64,000 nt of DNA from the NCBI GenBank assembly GCA_011947345.1, contig JAAVTG010000740.1, positions 186,001-250,000 of the forward strand, given 5' to 3'. Positions 23,556-34,428 of this stretch are shown in pieces (the first letter of the stretch is position 1; each line of letters starts with the position of its first letter). A model generated the notes under the pieces. It ran no database searches. It saw only the letters and a list, made by a program, of their open reading frames with translations, and was not told where the DNA came from. The stretch comes from Phytophthora quininea. Lineage: Eukaryota; Oomycota; Peronosporomycetes; Peronosporales; Peronosporaceae. A program made the translations under genes and the position numbers.

Positions 23556-24518
23556 CTAGAGAAGACACTCGAACCACTTGACGGGCTTCATCGTGTTCTT
23601 GAAGTAGCTGTTGCCATGCAAGAAGGCCGTGTCGGCGTGGTTGACCTTGGTCGCGTAGAATCGGTCTTCGTAGCTGCCGCTGAACTGGGTGGCTGGCAGT
23701 CCGCCGCGACAGCTTTCAAACGTGACAAAGCCATCGTGTTCACCAGTGCCAAATTCGACTCTTGAGCCCAGCAGCAGGTACCCAGCCTGGTCCTTCGAGA
23801 TGAGGCCAATGTTGTCGTTGCTGCACATGACGGCGTCCACATTGTCACGGTAGACTTCCTGGGCTGCCGTGAACGCATTGTTCAGCGCCATAGTGCTGTA
23901 CTTGCCGCCTTGTTGAGCGAGCGACTTCATACCTTCACCCACGGGACACTTGCCCAGCAGTCCCAAAATCTGGTTGAATACCTGCATGTCGTCGTCCGTG
24001 CAGATGTTCTGGACGTAGTTGGACGCCATCGTACCGTTCATCGGGGCGCTCATGCTCACCCACGTGGTGCTGTCATCGAGACTGCACTTCTTGTTGGCGA
24101 TGGCTCCAGCCACCATCAGAGCTCCCATCGAGTGGGTCACGACGATCGTGTCCTTGACGATCCCCGCGGTGGCGTCACTGGTCTCACTCATGGACAGGGC
24201 GTGCTTGCACACCTTCTCCTGCAGCGTGTCGTTCGTCCAGCGAACGTTCAGCGTGTCCAAAGCCGTGTACTTGATGGAGCTGCAGCACGGGGCATGGTCG
24301 GTCATGTCGCCGAAATGCTTCGACGTGGTCTGCAGTTCCGCCAGCTCTTCTTCGTTCTTCTCGCCGTGGATGAACAAGCACGGTCGAGGGGTGGACTTGC
24401 ACTCGCACACAGTCGAATCGAATCCCCACTCAGCGTTGAGTTGACGCTGGGCGGAAGTTGACGTCACTGAAGCGGCCATCGCCACCGCGGCGACACCGAA
24501 GGCCAGCCGCATCAGCAT
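23556..24518 (-). CDS. Secreted alpha/beta-hydrolase, paralog 2, short form without N-terminal domain
   Basis: A complete, intact 320-residue frame. Signal peptide MLMRLAFGVAAVAMAASVTS, then after only about 15 residues the hydrolase domain begins (CECKSTPRPCLFIHG). The triad is visible: Ser130 in VTHSMGA, Asp262 in EHDGFVTFESC, and His294 in KVNHADTAF. The shared C-terminus KPVKWFECLL is present. Compared with its three neighbours it lacks the roughly 230-residue N-terminal domain yet keeps its own signal peptide, so it is a functional short form and not a fragment. It is divergent from paralog 3 across a 1.1-kb spacer. Elbow sequence differs slightly (MGA instead of MGG), and the Asn before the acid is His. 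Secreted hydrolase of unknown substrate. Confidence 0.85.
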   Translation of the reverse strand: MLMRLAFGVAAVAMAASVTSTSAQRQLNAEWGFDSTVCECKSTPRPCLFIHGEKNEEELAELQTTSKHFGDMTDHAPCCSSIKYTALDTLNVRWTNDTLQEKVCKHALSMSETSDATAGIVKDTIVVTHSMGALMVAGAIANKKCSLDDSTTWVSMSAPMNGTMASNYVQNICTDDDMQVFNQILGLLGKCPVGEGMKSLAQQGGKYSTMALNNAFTAAQEVYRDNVDAVMCSNDNIGLISKDQAGYLLLGSRVEFGTGEHDGFVTFESCRGGLPATQFSGSYEDRFYATKVNHADTAFLHGNSYFKNTMKPVKWFECLL

Positions 24519-25619
24519 TTCTTCTTCCTAGCAGACGTCGAACTAGCCGCGAGCACCACAAACGTGAAATGAAGGAAGGAAGAAGCGCCGGTCTGGGAAA
24601 GCCGATCCCATGATCGTCAAGAGTGCGAAAGCCCGGGAAGCACGAACAGAATGAGTTGAACCGCTCTGTCTTTTGTTTGACTTCATAGAGAGAAATGGAT
24701 GTGCTTCGCTTCGGCTGTTTCCATGGAGCTGCAAGCTGCCTGCAACACGGCCCGTCGTCACGGGATGATCATAACGGCGAAGAAGAGAATTGCGCCAAGC
24801 GAAGAACAAGAAAGTCGAGAGTCGCAAATCAACCTCACAGACTGGGACCAGAATGGTGTTCCCGATGACTTTGCCACGGCCAACAGCGCAACGACTACAG
24901 CCGCCGGTTGATACAACACTTTTGCCGATCCTCGCTCTGCGTCAACGGCTGCTTGGCTATCGCGCTGGATCGGCTCGGTGGTTGTGTAACATCACGTTTG
25001 TGAACATCCAGGACATTATGCCCACGTCAGTCTACCGGTAGGACGACTTTGACAAGTGCTGATTGAAGTGTAAGGCCTTAGGGGATCTTCCGTCGATACT
25101 AGAGGTACGCTTATCGTTGACTCGACCAGCTTTCGGTGGGAAAACCAAAAGAAAGACCGGCACATTTCAATTGACGTGGTGATCTCACGCGAGGCAATTG
25201 GTGATGGCAGAGCAATTGCTGGTTCCCAAGTTGGGGGCGTCACCCTTGCAGGTACCGGTATTCGCGATGAAATCCGGCGAGATCAAGGATTCGATCTTTG
25301 TGACCGAACATCACGGTAGAAGTTTCAACGAGCCTCCCAATGATTTTGCCGGCAAATTGTTATGTTTCGACAACCGATAAAAAGTATCTTCCTGGCAAAA
25401 GTGTTGAATCAAAGCAACCTTCTTGCGGTTCTCAAGCCTCTCATTCCATCTCGGTTCCAAATTGTGAACCAAGACGTGGGATCGAATTCTCACACAAGCT
25501 GCACCAGGTCATGGAAGAGGCAAAACCCTTCCCGTCAAGCTTGCCCTGATTCAACTTTCGCTTTATGCTCGAAACTTTGCCAGACACTTTGGAATTCGCC
25601 TTCTTCACAACACAGCCAA
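24519..25619. other. Divergent spacer between hydrolase paralogs 2 and 3
   Basis: About 1.1 kb containing both promoters. Small open frames (for example 24790-25041) have no domain signature. A short stretch reading LTDWDQNGVPDDF near 24835 resembles a calcium-binding loop but stands alone. Confidence 0.45.
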
Positions 25620-27218
25620 ATGCCACATGCGCGCACTGTCCTCACTGTCATTGCAGCCCTTGTGCTCACACTTAATGCGGTGTCAACAGCAACTCAAGTC
25701 GTTGAAGGACCAAGCTTGGTCGATGCACCGTCGCTCCGCCTCCACTTCACCCTCAAGCGCAGCACAATGAACGTCTATGGGCAGTCGGAATTCTACGTGT
25801 TTGCCAACCCCATCGTGTCTGTCGACAACAGCAGCGTGCTGTACGATGGCTTCGCCGCCTTCATGACCAACACCACCAACATTACGTACTTGCTCGTCAA
25901 CGGTACGGCGTACTCCACCGTAACGTCGACCGTGGGTGACACCAATTCAACCGAAGACTCAGCCTGCCTTCCCGTGAGCTCGATCCCGCCGCTGGACGAC
26001 ATCATTGCCGCTCTCAACAACGCAACTGCAATCGCCTCCGTCTCCGTGAGCGACGAAACCATCAAGTGTTCAAGCGGAGATCTGTTCAAAGTTTCTTTTG
26101 GCGGGGCCGACTATGCACTCTGCGCTTCTGGGGCTTCCGGGTTCTCCATTTACGGCAGCGATCTGAATATTGCCGTGGAATATCTCGGCGACCCCATCGA
26201 GATTTCAGCGCCAGCTCTCGATGCATCTACCGCTGCATCGTGCGAAACTGCGGTCGCTCCTAGCTCTGTCACAGCGACGACGTTGGCTTTACTGACCGGT
26301 ACAGCGATTCCGAGTAGCAGCCGTAGAATACTCAAGGCTCAGGCAGATGTGACCATCTCTGCATCGTCGTGTTCGTGCAGCTCCACACCTCGTCCGTGCA
26401 TCTTCTTCCGCGGCATGGGCTCAACAACCGAGGAGATGACGCTGCAGACTACGTCAGACTATTGGGGAGACATTGAGGACCACGCACCGTGCTGTTCGTC
26501 TTTCAGCTACGCCGTCCTGAACACTGTCGACTACGCGTGGACGGACGCTAGCCAGCAGCAAAAAGTATGCGACTTTGCGCTCTCCGCGAGCAACTCCAGC
26601 AGCTCGTCATCTGCAGTGATCGAAGACACGATCATCGTGACGCACTCGATGGGCGGTCTCATGGTTGCTGGAGCGCTTGCAAACAATACGTGCAGTTTGG
26701 CTTCGACTACGTCGTGGATCAGCATGAGTGCACCGATGGGCGGCAGCATGAGCTCCGACTACCTCCAAAATGCCTGCAGCGGCAGCAACATTTTACTCCT
26801 GGCGGTCGCAAATTTGCTGGGACGTTGTCCGGCGAGTGCTGCGTCCAAATCGTTGGCATACGAAGGCGAGGTCTACAGCACCCACGCGTTAGACGCCGCC
26901 TACGAAGCAGCGCAAAATGCCTACCGGGCGTACGTGACGGCAGCCGTTTGCAGCGATAACTACTCGGGACTGCTGTCCACCGACCAGCTTACCTACAAGC
27001 TGGCCGGGTCGTTGATTCCGCACAAGTCGCAGGAGAACGACGGCATCGTCGAGTACCAGAGCTGCGCGGGAGGCCTCGCCACCGCTGGGTTCGGCAACAG
27101 CTACGACGACGCCTTCTACGTCACGGGACTCAACCACGCCGACACGACCTTCCGCCACGGCGATGCCCTGATCGTGAACTCACAGAAGCCCGTGAAATGG
27201 TTCGAGTGTCTGCTCTAA
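25620..27218 (+). CDS. Secreted alpha/beta-hydrolase, paralog 3 (intact long form)
   Basis: An uninterrupted single-exon gene of 532 residues and the best reference copy of the family here. The ATG at 25620 is chosen because it is followed directly by a signal peptide (MPHARTVLTVIAALVLTLNA); the frame is open further upstream but without secretory features. The N-terminal domain (about 35-245) includes LRLHFTLKRSTMNVYGQSEF, FANPIVS and FSIYGSDLNIAVEYL. The hydrolase part starts at CSCSSTPRPCIFFRGMGS. Catalytic candidates are Ser343 (VTHSMGG), Asp474 (ENDGIVEYQSC) and His506 (LNHADTTF). C-terminus KPVKWFECLL. Ser/Thr-rich and rich in N-glycosylation sequons, which fits secretion. The GxSxG context resembles PGAP1-like and bacterial triacylglycerol lipases; the reaction remains an inference. 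Confidence 0.9.
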   Translation: MPHARTVLTVIAALVLTLNAVSTATQVVEGPSLVDAPSLRLHFTLKRSTMNVYGQSEFYVFANPIVSVDNSSVLYDGFAAFMTNTTNITYLLVNGTAYSTVTSTVGDTNSTEDSACLPVSSIPPLDDIIAALNNATAIASVSVSDETIKCSSGDLFKVSFGGADYALCASGASGFSIYGSDLNIAVEYLGDPIEISAPALDASTAASCETAVAPSSVTATTLALLTGTAIPSSSRRILKAQADVTISASSCSCSSTPRPCIFFRGMGSTTEEMTLQTTSDYWGDIEDHAPCCSSFSYAVLNTVDYAWTDASQQQKVCDFALSASNSSSSSSAVIEDTIIVTHSMGGLMVAGALANNTCSLASTTSWISMSAPMGGSMSSDYLQNACSGSNILLLAVANLLGRCPASAASKSLAYEGEVYSTHALDAAYEAAQNAYRAYVTAAVCSDNYSGLLSTDQLTYKLAGSLIPHKSQENDGIVEYQSCAGGLATAGFGNSYDDAFYVTGLNHADTTFRHGDALIVNSQKPVKWFECLL

Positions 27219-28568
27219 GACGAGACTAGTAGTAGCTTGAATGTACGTCTCAGAGCAACGGCTCCATGAAGCTCAGCTCTGTGCATTGCTTTCGCTGCTC
27301 TCCAAGCGGTCTACCGCGCTTGGCGTGATCCACGAATTTGGCGGCGACGTTGGACGGTGCCAGCTGCAACGGACTCGAGAGAGAAGCCTCGGACAACGAC
27401 CCTGATTGCACCCGTTGAGTTTCCCGCTACCCATCGCCGTCTACCGCGCGTTCTTCCACTCTCGTGAGCTCTAGCGCTCGAACATGGCTTTCAGTCTCCG
27501 TTTCCATTTGTGTAGTCTACGAAATCGCGTCGATTCACTCAGCAGTTCTTGACGCAAAAGCAAAAGTGAGCGTTGTGGGGGCGCGTCTTCTCCGATGGGT
27601 GCTGTCTTCGAGACGGCAATTTTCTCCGTTAGAGAAAGAGGAAGCCAGCAACTGCTTGATGTGCAACGTTGTGGACGACAGTAGCATTTCGGTGTTGAAC
27701 ACCAGCCACAGCTAGCAAAATGCGCGATCTTCTATGTCAAACGAGGCTCAGGTGATCGGCACAGCTGACCGGAAAGTTCAACGATACGTACACAAATGCG
27801 TCACGACAAACCTGCCGTGATCGGCCTCGGGATTGCAATCACCACTTCAACGTCGATTGCCATTCAAGCACTCGCGCGAGGGGTGCGAGACAGATGAGGT
27901 CGACACAGCCCATGAGTTGCCGTAGTCAACGATGGCTTGGCTGCTCCCGAAGGTCAAGATCGCAGCGTGACGGCGACTACGCCAAAGTACTTGAGCTGCA
28001 GCAATACCGGCGGGGGTACACCATTGACAAGCTGACCAAGTGAACCGATTTCCGAGGTGAACAACATGATAGGTCTGTGGCTGTAAAACACTGACATGAG
28101 GCCGTGAAAGTTGAGTCCGAACGGGCTTGTCGGTGTCGGTGTTGAAGAGCCCATCATCTGTAAAGGGACATCGTTCGTCCCACTCTAGTCGCGCGTGGTG
28201 CCACTCCTTGACACGACTTGCAGTGTCCGATGGATACTAGCCATGGCAAGTTGCTTGGTCTCTCGGCCCTCGATTGCTGACAGGGGATGCGGTCATTGTG
28301 GTGCTGGCGCTCGTGTCATTCGGCGCTTGAGCTGCAGTCTCTACGCGCCCAGCGTTGTCATCGCGGAGTGCGGGTGGTTTGCACGTTGCCGTCGGGCGCA
28401 GCTGCGTGCGCGGAAGAGCGGACACGCAGCCTGATAGGGAGGCCCCTCTCAAGCCATCCACCGGGCTTGCATCTTGGCTAGCTCCGGGGTTCTTGGCGTC
28501 TTGCAGGACAGTCCTCACTTTCCGATTTCCTTTCCGGTCCTCAAGTTTCTTCTCAAGTCCGAATCGCC
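27219..28568. other. Gene-poor spacer between hydrolase paralogs 3 and 4
   Basis: About 1.35 kb between two genes on the same strand. Only short, motif-free open frames. It should hold the 3' end of paralog 3 and the promoter of paralog 4. Confidence 0.45.
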
Positions 28569-30164
28569 ATGCCTTCCGTTCGCCTCTTGATGCTGGCTTG
28601 CTTCGCTTGGTTTGCCTCCATGGTAACCACGTCAGCAGCAGAGCACCATCGACTTCGCCGACTCGAAACGAGTTTGGCCGACGCGCCATCGCTGCGTCTC
28701 CAGTTCACGCTCAAGCGCAGCACCATGCAGATCTACGGCCAGTCGGAATTCTACGTGTTCGCCAACCCCGTCGTCTCCTCGGACAACACCACCATTCTCT
28801 ACAACGGATATGCTGCCTTCATGAACGGCACCACGGACTACACATATCTCCTCGTGGACGGCATCGCCTACGCCGTGACTTCGACGGTGGGGGACACCAG
28901 TTCGTCTGGAACTGCTACCTGTCTGTCTTCCGATCTGTTGCCGCCGCTCAACTCCATTCTGTCGGCACTCAATGACGCCACCGCCATTGCAAGCGCGACC
29001 GGAGGTAACGAGACCATCACATGCTCTAGCGGCAACTTGTTCCAAGCCTCTCTGGGCGGAGCGAGCTTTGTCATCTGCGCGTCGGGGTCATCGGGCTTCA
29101 CAGTGTACGGCAGCGATCTGGATATCAAGGTGGAGTACCTGGACAGCCCCGTGACCATCACGGCGCCCACTTTGAGCGACTCCGCTTCGCTTTCGTGCGA
29201 GACGGTGGTCACCGCCACATCCGTGACGTCAACGACGCTGGCCTTGCTGACGGGGCAGTCGATCTCATCCTCCGACCGACGAAAGCTGAAGGCCGAGGCT
29301 AGTGTAACGCTGGCGTCGTCGTCCTGCTCGTGTCAGTCGACGCCTCGCCCATGCATCTTCTTCCATGGCTTGGGCTCTGACGAGGAAAGACGACGTTGCA
29401 AGACTCAAACGACTACTTTGGCGACATCTCCAAAACGCGCCGTGCTGCACGTCGATGAAGTACGCGATCCTCAACACAGTCGACAACGCCTGGACGTCCA
29501 CGACGCTGCAGCAGAAAGTCTGCAGCTTTGCGCTCTCCATGAGCAGCTCCAGCAGCTCCAAGACGATCAAGGACACGATCATCGTCACGCACTCCATGGG
29601 AGGGCTCATGATGGGCGGTGCCATCGCCAACTCGCTTTGCAGTCTCGACTCGAGCTCCACGTGGGTGAGTCTCAGTGCCCCCATGACCGGAAGCATGGGG
29701 TCCGACTACCTGCAGAACGCCTGCAGCGGCAGCAACGTCTTCCTCCAAGCCGTGGCCAACTTGATCGGCCAATGCCCTGCCAACACGGCCGTGCTGAGCT
29801 TAGCGTACGAGGGCGAGGCGCACAGCACCACGGCACTCAACACGGCGTACGCAGCGGCCCAATCGGCGTTCCAAAGAACGTTAGGGCCGCCATGTGCAGC
29901 GACAATTACTCGGGTCTGCTGTCCGTCTATCAGGCGGTCTACAAGCTTGGAGGCTCCGTGATCCCGCACAAGTCGCAGGAGAACGACGGCATCGTTGAGT
30001 ACAAGAGCTGCGCCGGCGGCCTGTCGACGTCCAAATTTGGAGACAACTACGCCGACACATACTACGTGACGGGCCTCAACCACGCCGACACGGCCTTCTT
30101 GAACGGCGACGCGCTCATCGTGAACTCCCAGAAGCCCGTCAAGTGGTTCGAGTGTCTGCTGTAG
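28569..30164 (+). CDS. Secreted alpha/beta-hydrolase, paralog 4, frame broken at three A-runs
   Basis: Long-form paralog of the gene at 25620, in the same orientation. ATG 28569 opens a signal peptide (MPSVRLLMLACFAWFASMVT) and the N-terminal domain (LRLQFTLKRSTMQIYGQSEF). The hydrolase begins with CSCQSTPRPCIFFHGLGS. The frame then breaks at three homopolymers: aaa at 29386-29388, aaaa at 29432-29435 and aaa at 29873-29875. One extra A at each restores alignment with paralog 3 throughout, including VTHSMGG. Because three one-base losses cancel, the first frame resumes at about 29880 and reaches the normal end KPVKWFECLL, with NDGIVEYKSC and LNHADTAF intact. The pattern argues for consensus error in an intact gene of about 532 residues, though a recent pseudogene is not excluded from sequence alone. 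Confidence 0.8.
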   Translation: MPSVRLLMLACFAWFASMVTTSAAEHHRLRRLETSLADAPSLRLQFTLKRSTMQIYGQSEFYVFANPVVSSDNTTILYNGYAAFMNGTTDYTYLLVDGIAYAVTSTVGDTSSSGTATCLSSDLLPPLNSILSALNDATAIASATGGNETITCSSGNLFQASLGGASFVICASGSSGFTVYGSDLDIKVEYLDSPVTITAPTLSDSASLSCETVVTATSVTSTTLALLTGQSISSSDRRKLKAEASVTLASSSCSCQSTPRPCIFFHGLGSDEERRRCKTQTTTLATSPKRAVLHVDEVRDPQHSRQRLDVHDAAAESLQLCALHEQLQQLQDDQGHDHRHALHGRAHDGRCHRQLALQSRLELHVGESQCPHDRKHGVRLPAERLQRQQRLPPSRGQLDRPMPCQHGRAELSVRGRGAQHHGTQHGVRSGPIGVPKNVRAAMCSDNYSGLLSVYQAVYKLGGSVIPHKSQENDGIVEYKSCAGGLSTSKFGDNYADTYYVTGLNHADTAFLNGDALIVNSQKPVKWFECLL

Positions 30165-30218
30165 TCAAGTTGAAGACGACTCTTTTTTGATTGGTACAAA
30201 ATGTCAATATATTCAGTG

Positions 30219-30225
30219 ATTGGCT
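30219..30225 (-). promoter_or_regulatory. Reverse CCAAT box
   Basis: attggct, the reverse complement of AGCCAAT, lies about 60 bp upstream of the ATG at 30286. The same seven-base motif occurs upstream of the genes at 36115 and 37278. Confidence 0.45.
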
Positions 30226-30285
30226 AAAACTCGACTAGTGCAAGTCGCTTGATCAATGTATACAACACGTATCATTTACCCATCC

Positions 30286-32861
30286 ATGGCGACCGCGCTC
30301 AGTACGACGGACGTGGTGCCGCTGTGCACGTGCCCCGAGGGCTCCGACCTGCACTCCTTGCGCTTAAACCCCGCAGGGGTCGATGTTCTTCAAGGTTCCA
30401 GGCTCTCCGTCAGGAAAGTGGCGCTTGTGGGGGTGATAGGGGCGTCCCAAGACCCGTCAAGTGTCCAGGGCGAGCGCGGACTGTTCTTGAGCGCCAATAG
30501 CGTCTCCGTGGCCGAGCAGGACGCCAGCATGCTGCTTCTAGTACTAAAAGGCGTCTCTCTTGTGGACGAACCGCTCTGGGGCTCGCTGCTTTTGACGCTA
30601 AGCTCGCATTTAGTAGTGCTATCTGATGGCCCCATCACCAACGCCAGTTTCGAGGCTGCAGTGCCATTTCTGGGGGACTTTTCAAGGCTGCAGATGGCTG
30701 AAGGAGTTGAAGATGACGACAGGAACGCTCTGCTGCTGCGGGATCTCGCTCCGCGTCTCACGTGGGGAGCGGTGGACCTCAAGATCAAGGACATGAACGG
30801 CTGCGAGTCGCCGTCGGTATACTTGGAACAACAACTCGCTGCAGGCTCTACAGATGCACAAATGCTGCTAAGTGCTTTGATACCGGTCAGGGACTGTGTC
30901 GTGATCAAATCTAACACGTTCCGGACGCCGGAGGAGTTCTACACGTCACCAAAGATGGCGACTCATGTGGCCGATCGACTGGAGTGCAAGACGTTCTTTG
31001 GACGGTTCTTGAATGGCTCGCTACTGGTGAGATTGATTCGATCACTAGCACATGTAATGACGGCCCAGGAAGGAACCGCCGTCGTAATCCAACGCGTGGT
31101 CACCAATGTGTACGCTGCGCACTGGCAGGAACTAGTGCGCGAAGCGTACAAGTCATACTGCGACTTGATGCACGCTCGCTTGGCGGTGTACGAGCGCGCT
31201 CCGATCACTGCTGAGTATCTTGTGGATGTTACAGAGCGGAAGTTGCAGGCGAACCAGTCGCAGAGTTCGGCCATCGTGAACGCTGGCCAGGGCAGTTTTT
31301 CAGTCTTCGACGAGTTTGGCAATCTGAAGAAGCAGCAGGTACCTGAGGACGCGGATACGGGAGGTAGTTTGACAACGACGGCAGCGCCAGCCCCGCTTAA
31401 CACGGGGCTCTTTAGTTTCTTGAAGAATCGAGCAGGTCGCGCCTTCAGTAAGCAACTCTCACGTTTTCCTGCTGGACTTCGAAACAGCATAAACTTTCGC
31501 GCTAGCAGAGACGGCGGAGGTGTTCGAGCTGATCTCGACGGGCTTGGTGGTATTCCAGAAGATGAAGCAGCAGCGGCGGCTAAAGTTTCGAGTCAGTTAA
31601 ACACGCCTGACCAATTACTAGCCCGATGTACTGCTAGGATCACAAGCTACACTGTTCCGATGGAATACCTCGATACTCCCAGTGAAGCCATGCCCGTGAA
31701 TGCAAGTGTGCTGGACGCAGTACATGCGGAGGGCTTGGAAGAAGTGCACGCGAAATTGAAACCATTCCTCTTGGACTTGCGAGGCCCGCCTCCATCATAC
31801 GCAGAGCTTGTCTGTACCCTCGACTTCCATGTGGGAAAGAAAAACTTGTGGGCAAAATTGACGCGCGTACGAAGAGATTTCGAGCGTGCGAACGAGGTCT
31901 CGTCAGCGATCTTTTGTGCGGAGCTACTGCGCTACTTGCACTCTGTTGTACTTCGAAAGAACGAGACAGACACGGAGGAGCAACAACAGGAGCAGCAGCT
32001 AAGGGGTCGGTCTGTATCGTCAGTGATGCTGGTCGACAAAAACAGCGGCAAAGCACCCGTAGCACTTACCCGCGTGCCATTGGAATTGCTAACGTACAAG
32101 AACAATCTGGAAGCCATGGTGTCGCAGTACAACTTTGTCGCTCGTGGTCCTCAAGTTGCCACCGTTCTGGCAGGATTTTTAGTGGACCCGTGCGCCGCCA
32201 ACTGCAGTTTTTAACGCAGCAAGAGTATGACCGATTCTCAGCAGCTTGCGATGAAAAGGAACATCGCGTGGAGGAGCTGGAAGAGTCCTTGGAGAACCAG
32301 GAACGCCAAGTCCAACATATAACAAAAGCAAATTCGGAGTGGAGCCGTCAAGAACAGGAGGCCGTCGCCGAGATTAATCAAACTCATGCCGAACAGCTGC
32401 ACTCTCTTCACGAAGCTATCCGCAGTACCGAAGCACAGATTGAAAACGCGCTGAAAGATCAGCAGGCGCTTTATCAAAGCACAATGCAGGCCACACGACG
32501 TACAATTGACACCGTGGACAAGGTTGCTGACAAGGGCCGCGTTGTGTCGGGCTATCTGGAGCGGTACGAAAAGGGTCACGTCTTCTCTTCTCGCTGGCGC
32601 CAGTATTTCTACGTCCTGAAGCATGCTACACTTACCTGTTACAAGTCTAAGAGCGCATATGAAGAACGCGGCCCTCCGTTCGAACGACCTACCAGCATTA
32701 GCGGCTACAGCGTCGTACGAAGCCGTACAGACGACCTGAAAATCAAGTTGGTGCCTCCTGAGGCTGGGCGTCAAATGCTCCGCTTCCGAGCTCCTGCCAG
32801 TGTTGGACGAGAAACGTGGATGAAGCGGTTCATTGAGGCCACTCAGTTTTCCAGTCAATAA
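30286..32861 (+). CDS. Guanylate-binding-protein-like, P-loop-less protein with C-terminal PH domain
   Basis: Resembles the GBP/atlastin class of large GTPases in overall order: a VALVGVIGAS strand, LLLVLKGVSLVDEPLWG in place of the switch region, VYLEQQL, RDCVVIKSNTFR, and the long helical part with FFGRFLNGSLLVRLIRSL. However the nucleotide-binding loop, GxxxxGK[ST] in true GBPs, reads GVIGASQDPSSV, with no Lys, so it is probably a pseudo-GTPase. A coiled coil (about 32260-32530) follows, then a PH domain (GYLERYEKGHVFSSRWRQYF, ending near the stop). The frame breaks at the ttttt run 32176-32180; one extra T joins the two parts, about 858 residues in total. Start: ATG 30286 is preferred; ATG 30256 is in frame and possible. 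Probably membrane-associated through the PH domain. Convergent with the kinase gene 66 bp downstream. Confidence 0.7.
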
Positions 32862-32927
32862 GAATGAAACGAAGTACGACAAGTGGTTGTAGAAAATTGA
32901 ACACGCTAGAGCTCGTGTTAGCTAAGT

Positions 32928-34147
32928 TTACTCAAGTTGCAGAGGTTTACCGAGTAAAGCGAGAATGTTATCCGCCTCTGGAGTGTCTTCATCGATGGTT
33001 TTGTCGTCAACAGTGATAACTGAGTGCACTGGGCCTTGGAAAAAGTAGTCGTGGACTAACGCCTAGCGCAGTGAACGCAGTTAGTAGCTTCATCGCAGTC
33101 GCTAGTCACTATGGCTAGCCCCTACCTGTCGAGCTGAAAGTCTCTTGCTGGGGTCTAACACCAGCAGCTTGGACAGCAAGTCGGCCGCAGTTGGGTCAGT
33201 ATCTGGGAACAGTTTGCTGAAAGGCATAGGATCGTAGGATGGGAAGGACACCTTGTTGAAATCCGGGAGTTCGCGTACACCAGGCCACTGTTTCTCCACA
33301 TCGCCCAGCACTTGGATAACACGGAAGATCTGGTCGAGGTCGTTTTGCCCTGGGAACAACGGCGTCGGTCGCAGCAGCTCCGCAAACACGGCGCCAACAG
33401 CCCACATGTCCACTGCAGTGTTGTAGTGGCGTGCGCCGAACAGCAATTCGGGGCGCGATACCATCGCGTGGCCACCTGATGGGAATACGATCGCTCTTGG
33501 CCCATGAAAACGGTAGCGAGACCGAAGTCGCTGAGTTTGAGAACACCGTCCGCACTCAGCAACAAATTTCCTGGCTTGATGTCCTTCAACCATGATAATA
33601 AAAGTGTAAGTTCCCAGATTGGGGGAAGCAGTGTTTACCTTCCTACCCGGTGCAAAATATTGTGATCATAGCAACAAGCGACTCCATGCAGCAGCATCCG
33701 AAGCAGTCCTCGAGCGTCAGCAGGATGCAAAGGTTCTTGTCGATTGCGAACAACCTGCAGCACAATATGAGTCTGACCGCAAGATGTGTTTTCATGCAAA
33801 CACCTTACGCTTAGCAAGTCGTGGGGCATGTACTCGAGCACCAACGCGATGTAGCTGCCGTCGGGCACCACGTCCAGCAGCTTTACGATCTGTAGCATAT
33901 AACTTCCTTGAAAAAGTAGCTTCAATATTTAAATGTTTTCGATGTGTACGTTGGGATGTTGGAGCTGCCGCAGGGCCTCGATCTCCTGGAACTGAGCCGC
34001 CGGCACGACAGCGATCTGCCCGTCGTCATTCACTCGCAGTCGCTTGACAGCTCGGACCTCGCCTGACTCGAGGTCCTTGGCGCGATGAACTTCTCCGAAA
34101 GCGCCGTTGCCGATCTTGTCTAGCAATTCGTAGCGACGCGAGAGCAT
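32928..34147 (-). CDS. CDK20: CDK20/CCRK-like protein kinase
   Basis: Serine/threonine kinase of the CDK family, closest by eye to CDK20 (cell-cycle-related kinase), which in other organisms phosphorylates MAK/ICK-type kinases and controls cilium length. That fits an organism with flagellated zoospores. Five exons (34147-33950, 33889-33809, 33754-33647, 33583-33126, 33062-32928) join in phase to 326 residues, allowing one base at 33449 inside APE (gcc ccg gaa). Motifs: glycine loop [13 protein letters not shown]-equivalent [45 protein letters not shown], and PLFPGQNDL. The T-loop segment [12 protein letters not shown] matches CDK20. A second in-frame ATG at 34189 exists; 34147 is chosen because it sits just before the kinase fold. 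Confidence 0.88.
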
Positions 34148-34428
34148 CTCGAGGAGTCTAAAGTGACGACTACAGCAGCAAACAGGCACAATCGACCTCG
34201 ATTAACTTTCCTGCATCCTCCCGTCAATGCTGGAGGATGCAGTTAAATGGCACTCTCCTGCGCTGAAAAGTAAAAAAGAAGAAAAGAATACACTGGCACG
34301 AGCGGCATCAATCACTTGCTGGGCGCATGTTTCGTATCGCCAACTCAGGTCTACCGGTCGCTCGCAATCTTGAGCCTGAACCTCCAGAATCTCGCTGCCT
34401 GACGGACTATCTGTCTGTCTGTGGGGGT

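Noticed and set aside
24835..24910. Calcium-binding-loop-like peptide (DWDQNGVPDDF) as part of a secreted gene
   Set aside because: A single short match without supporting exon structure or start; probably chance.
28569..30164. Hydrolase paralog 4 as a pseudogene
   Set aside because: Three breaks are all one-base losses in A-runs that cancel each other, and all catalytic motifs are intact; assembly error explains them better.
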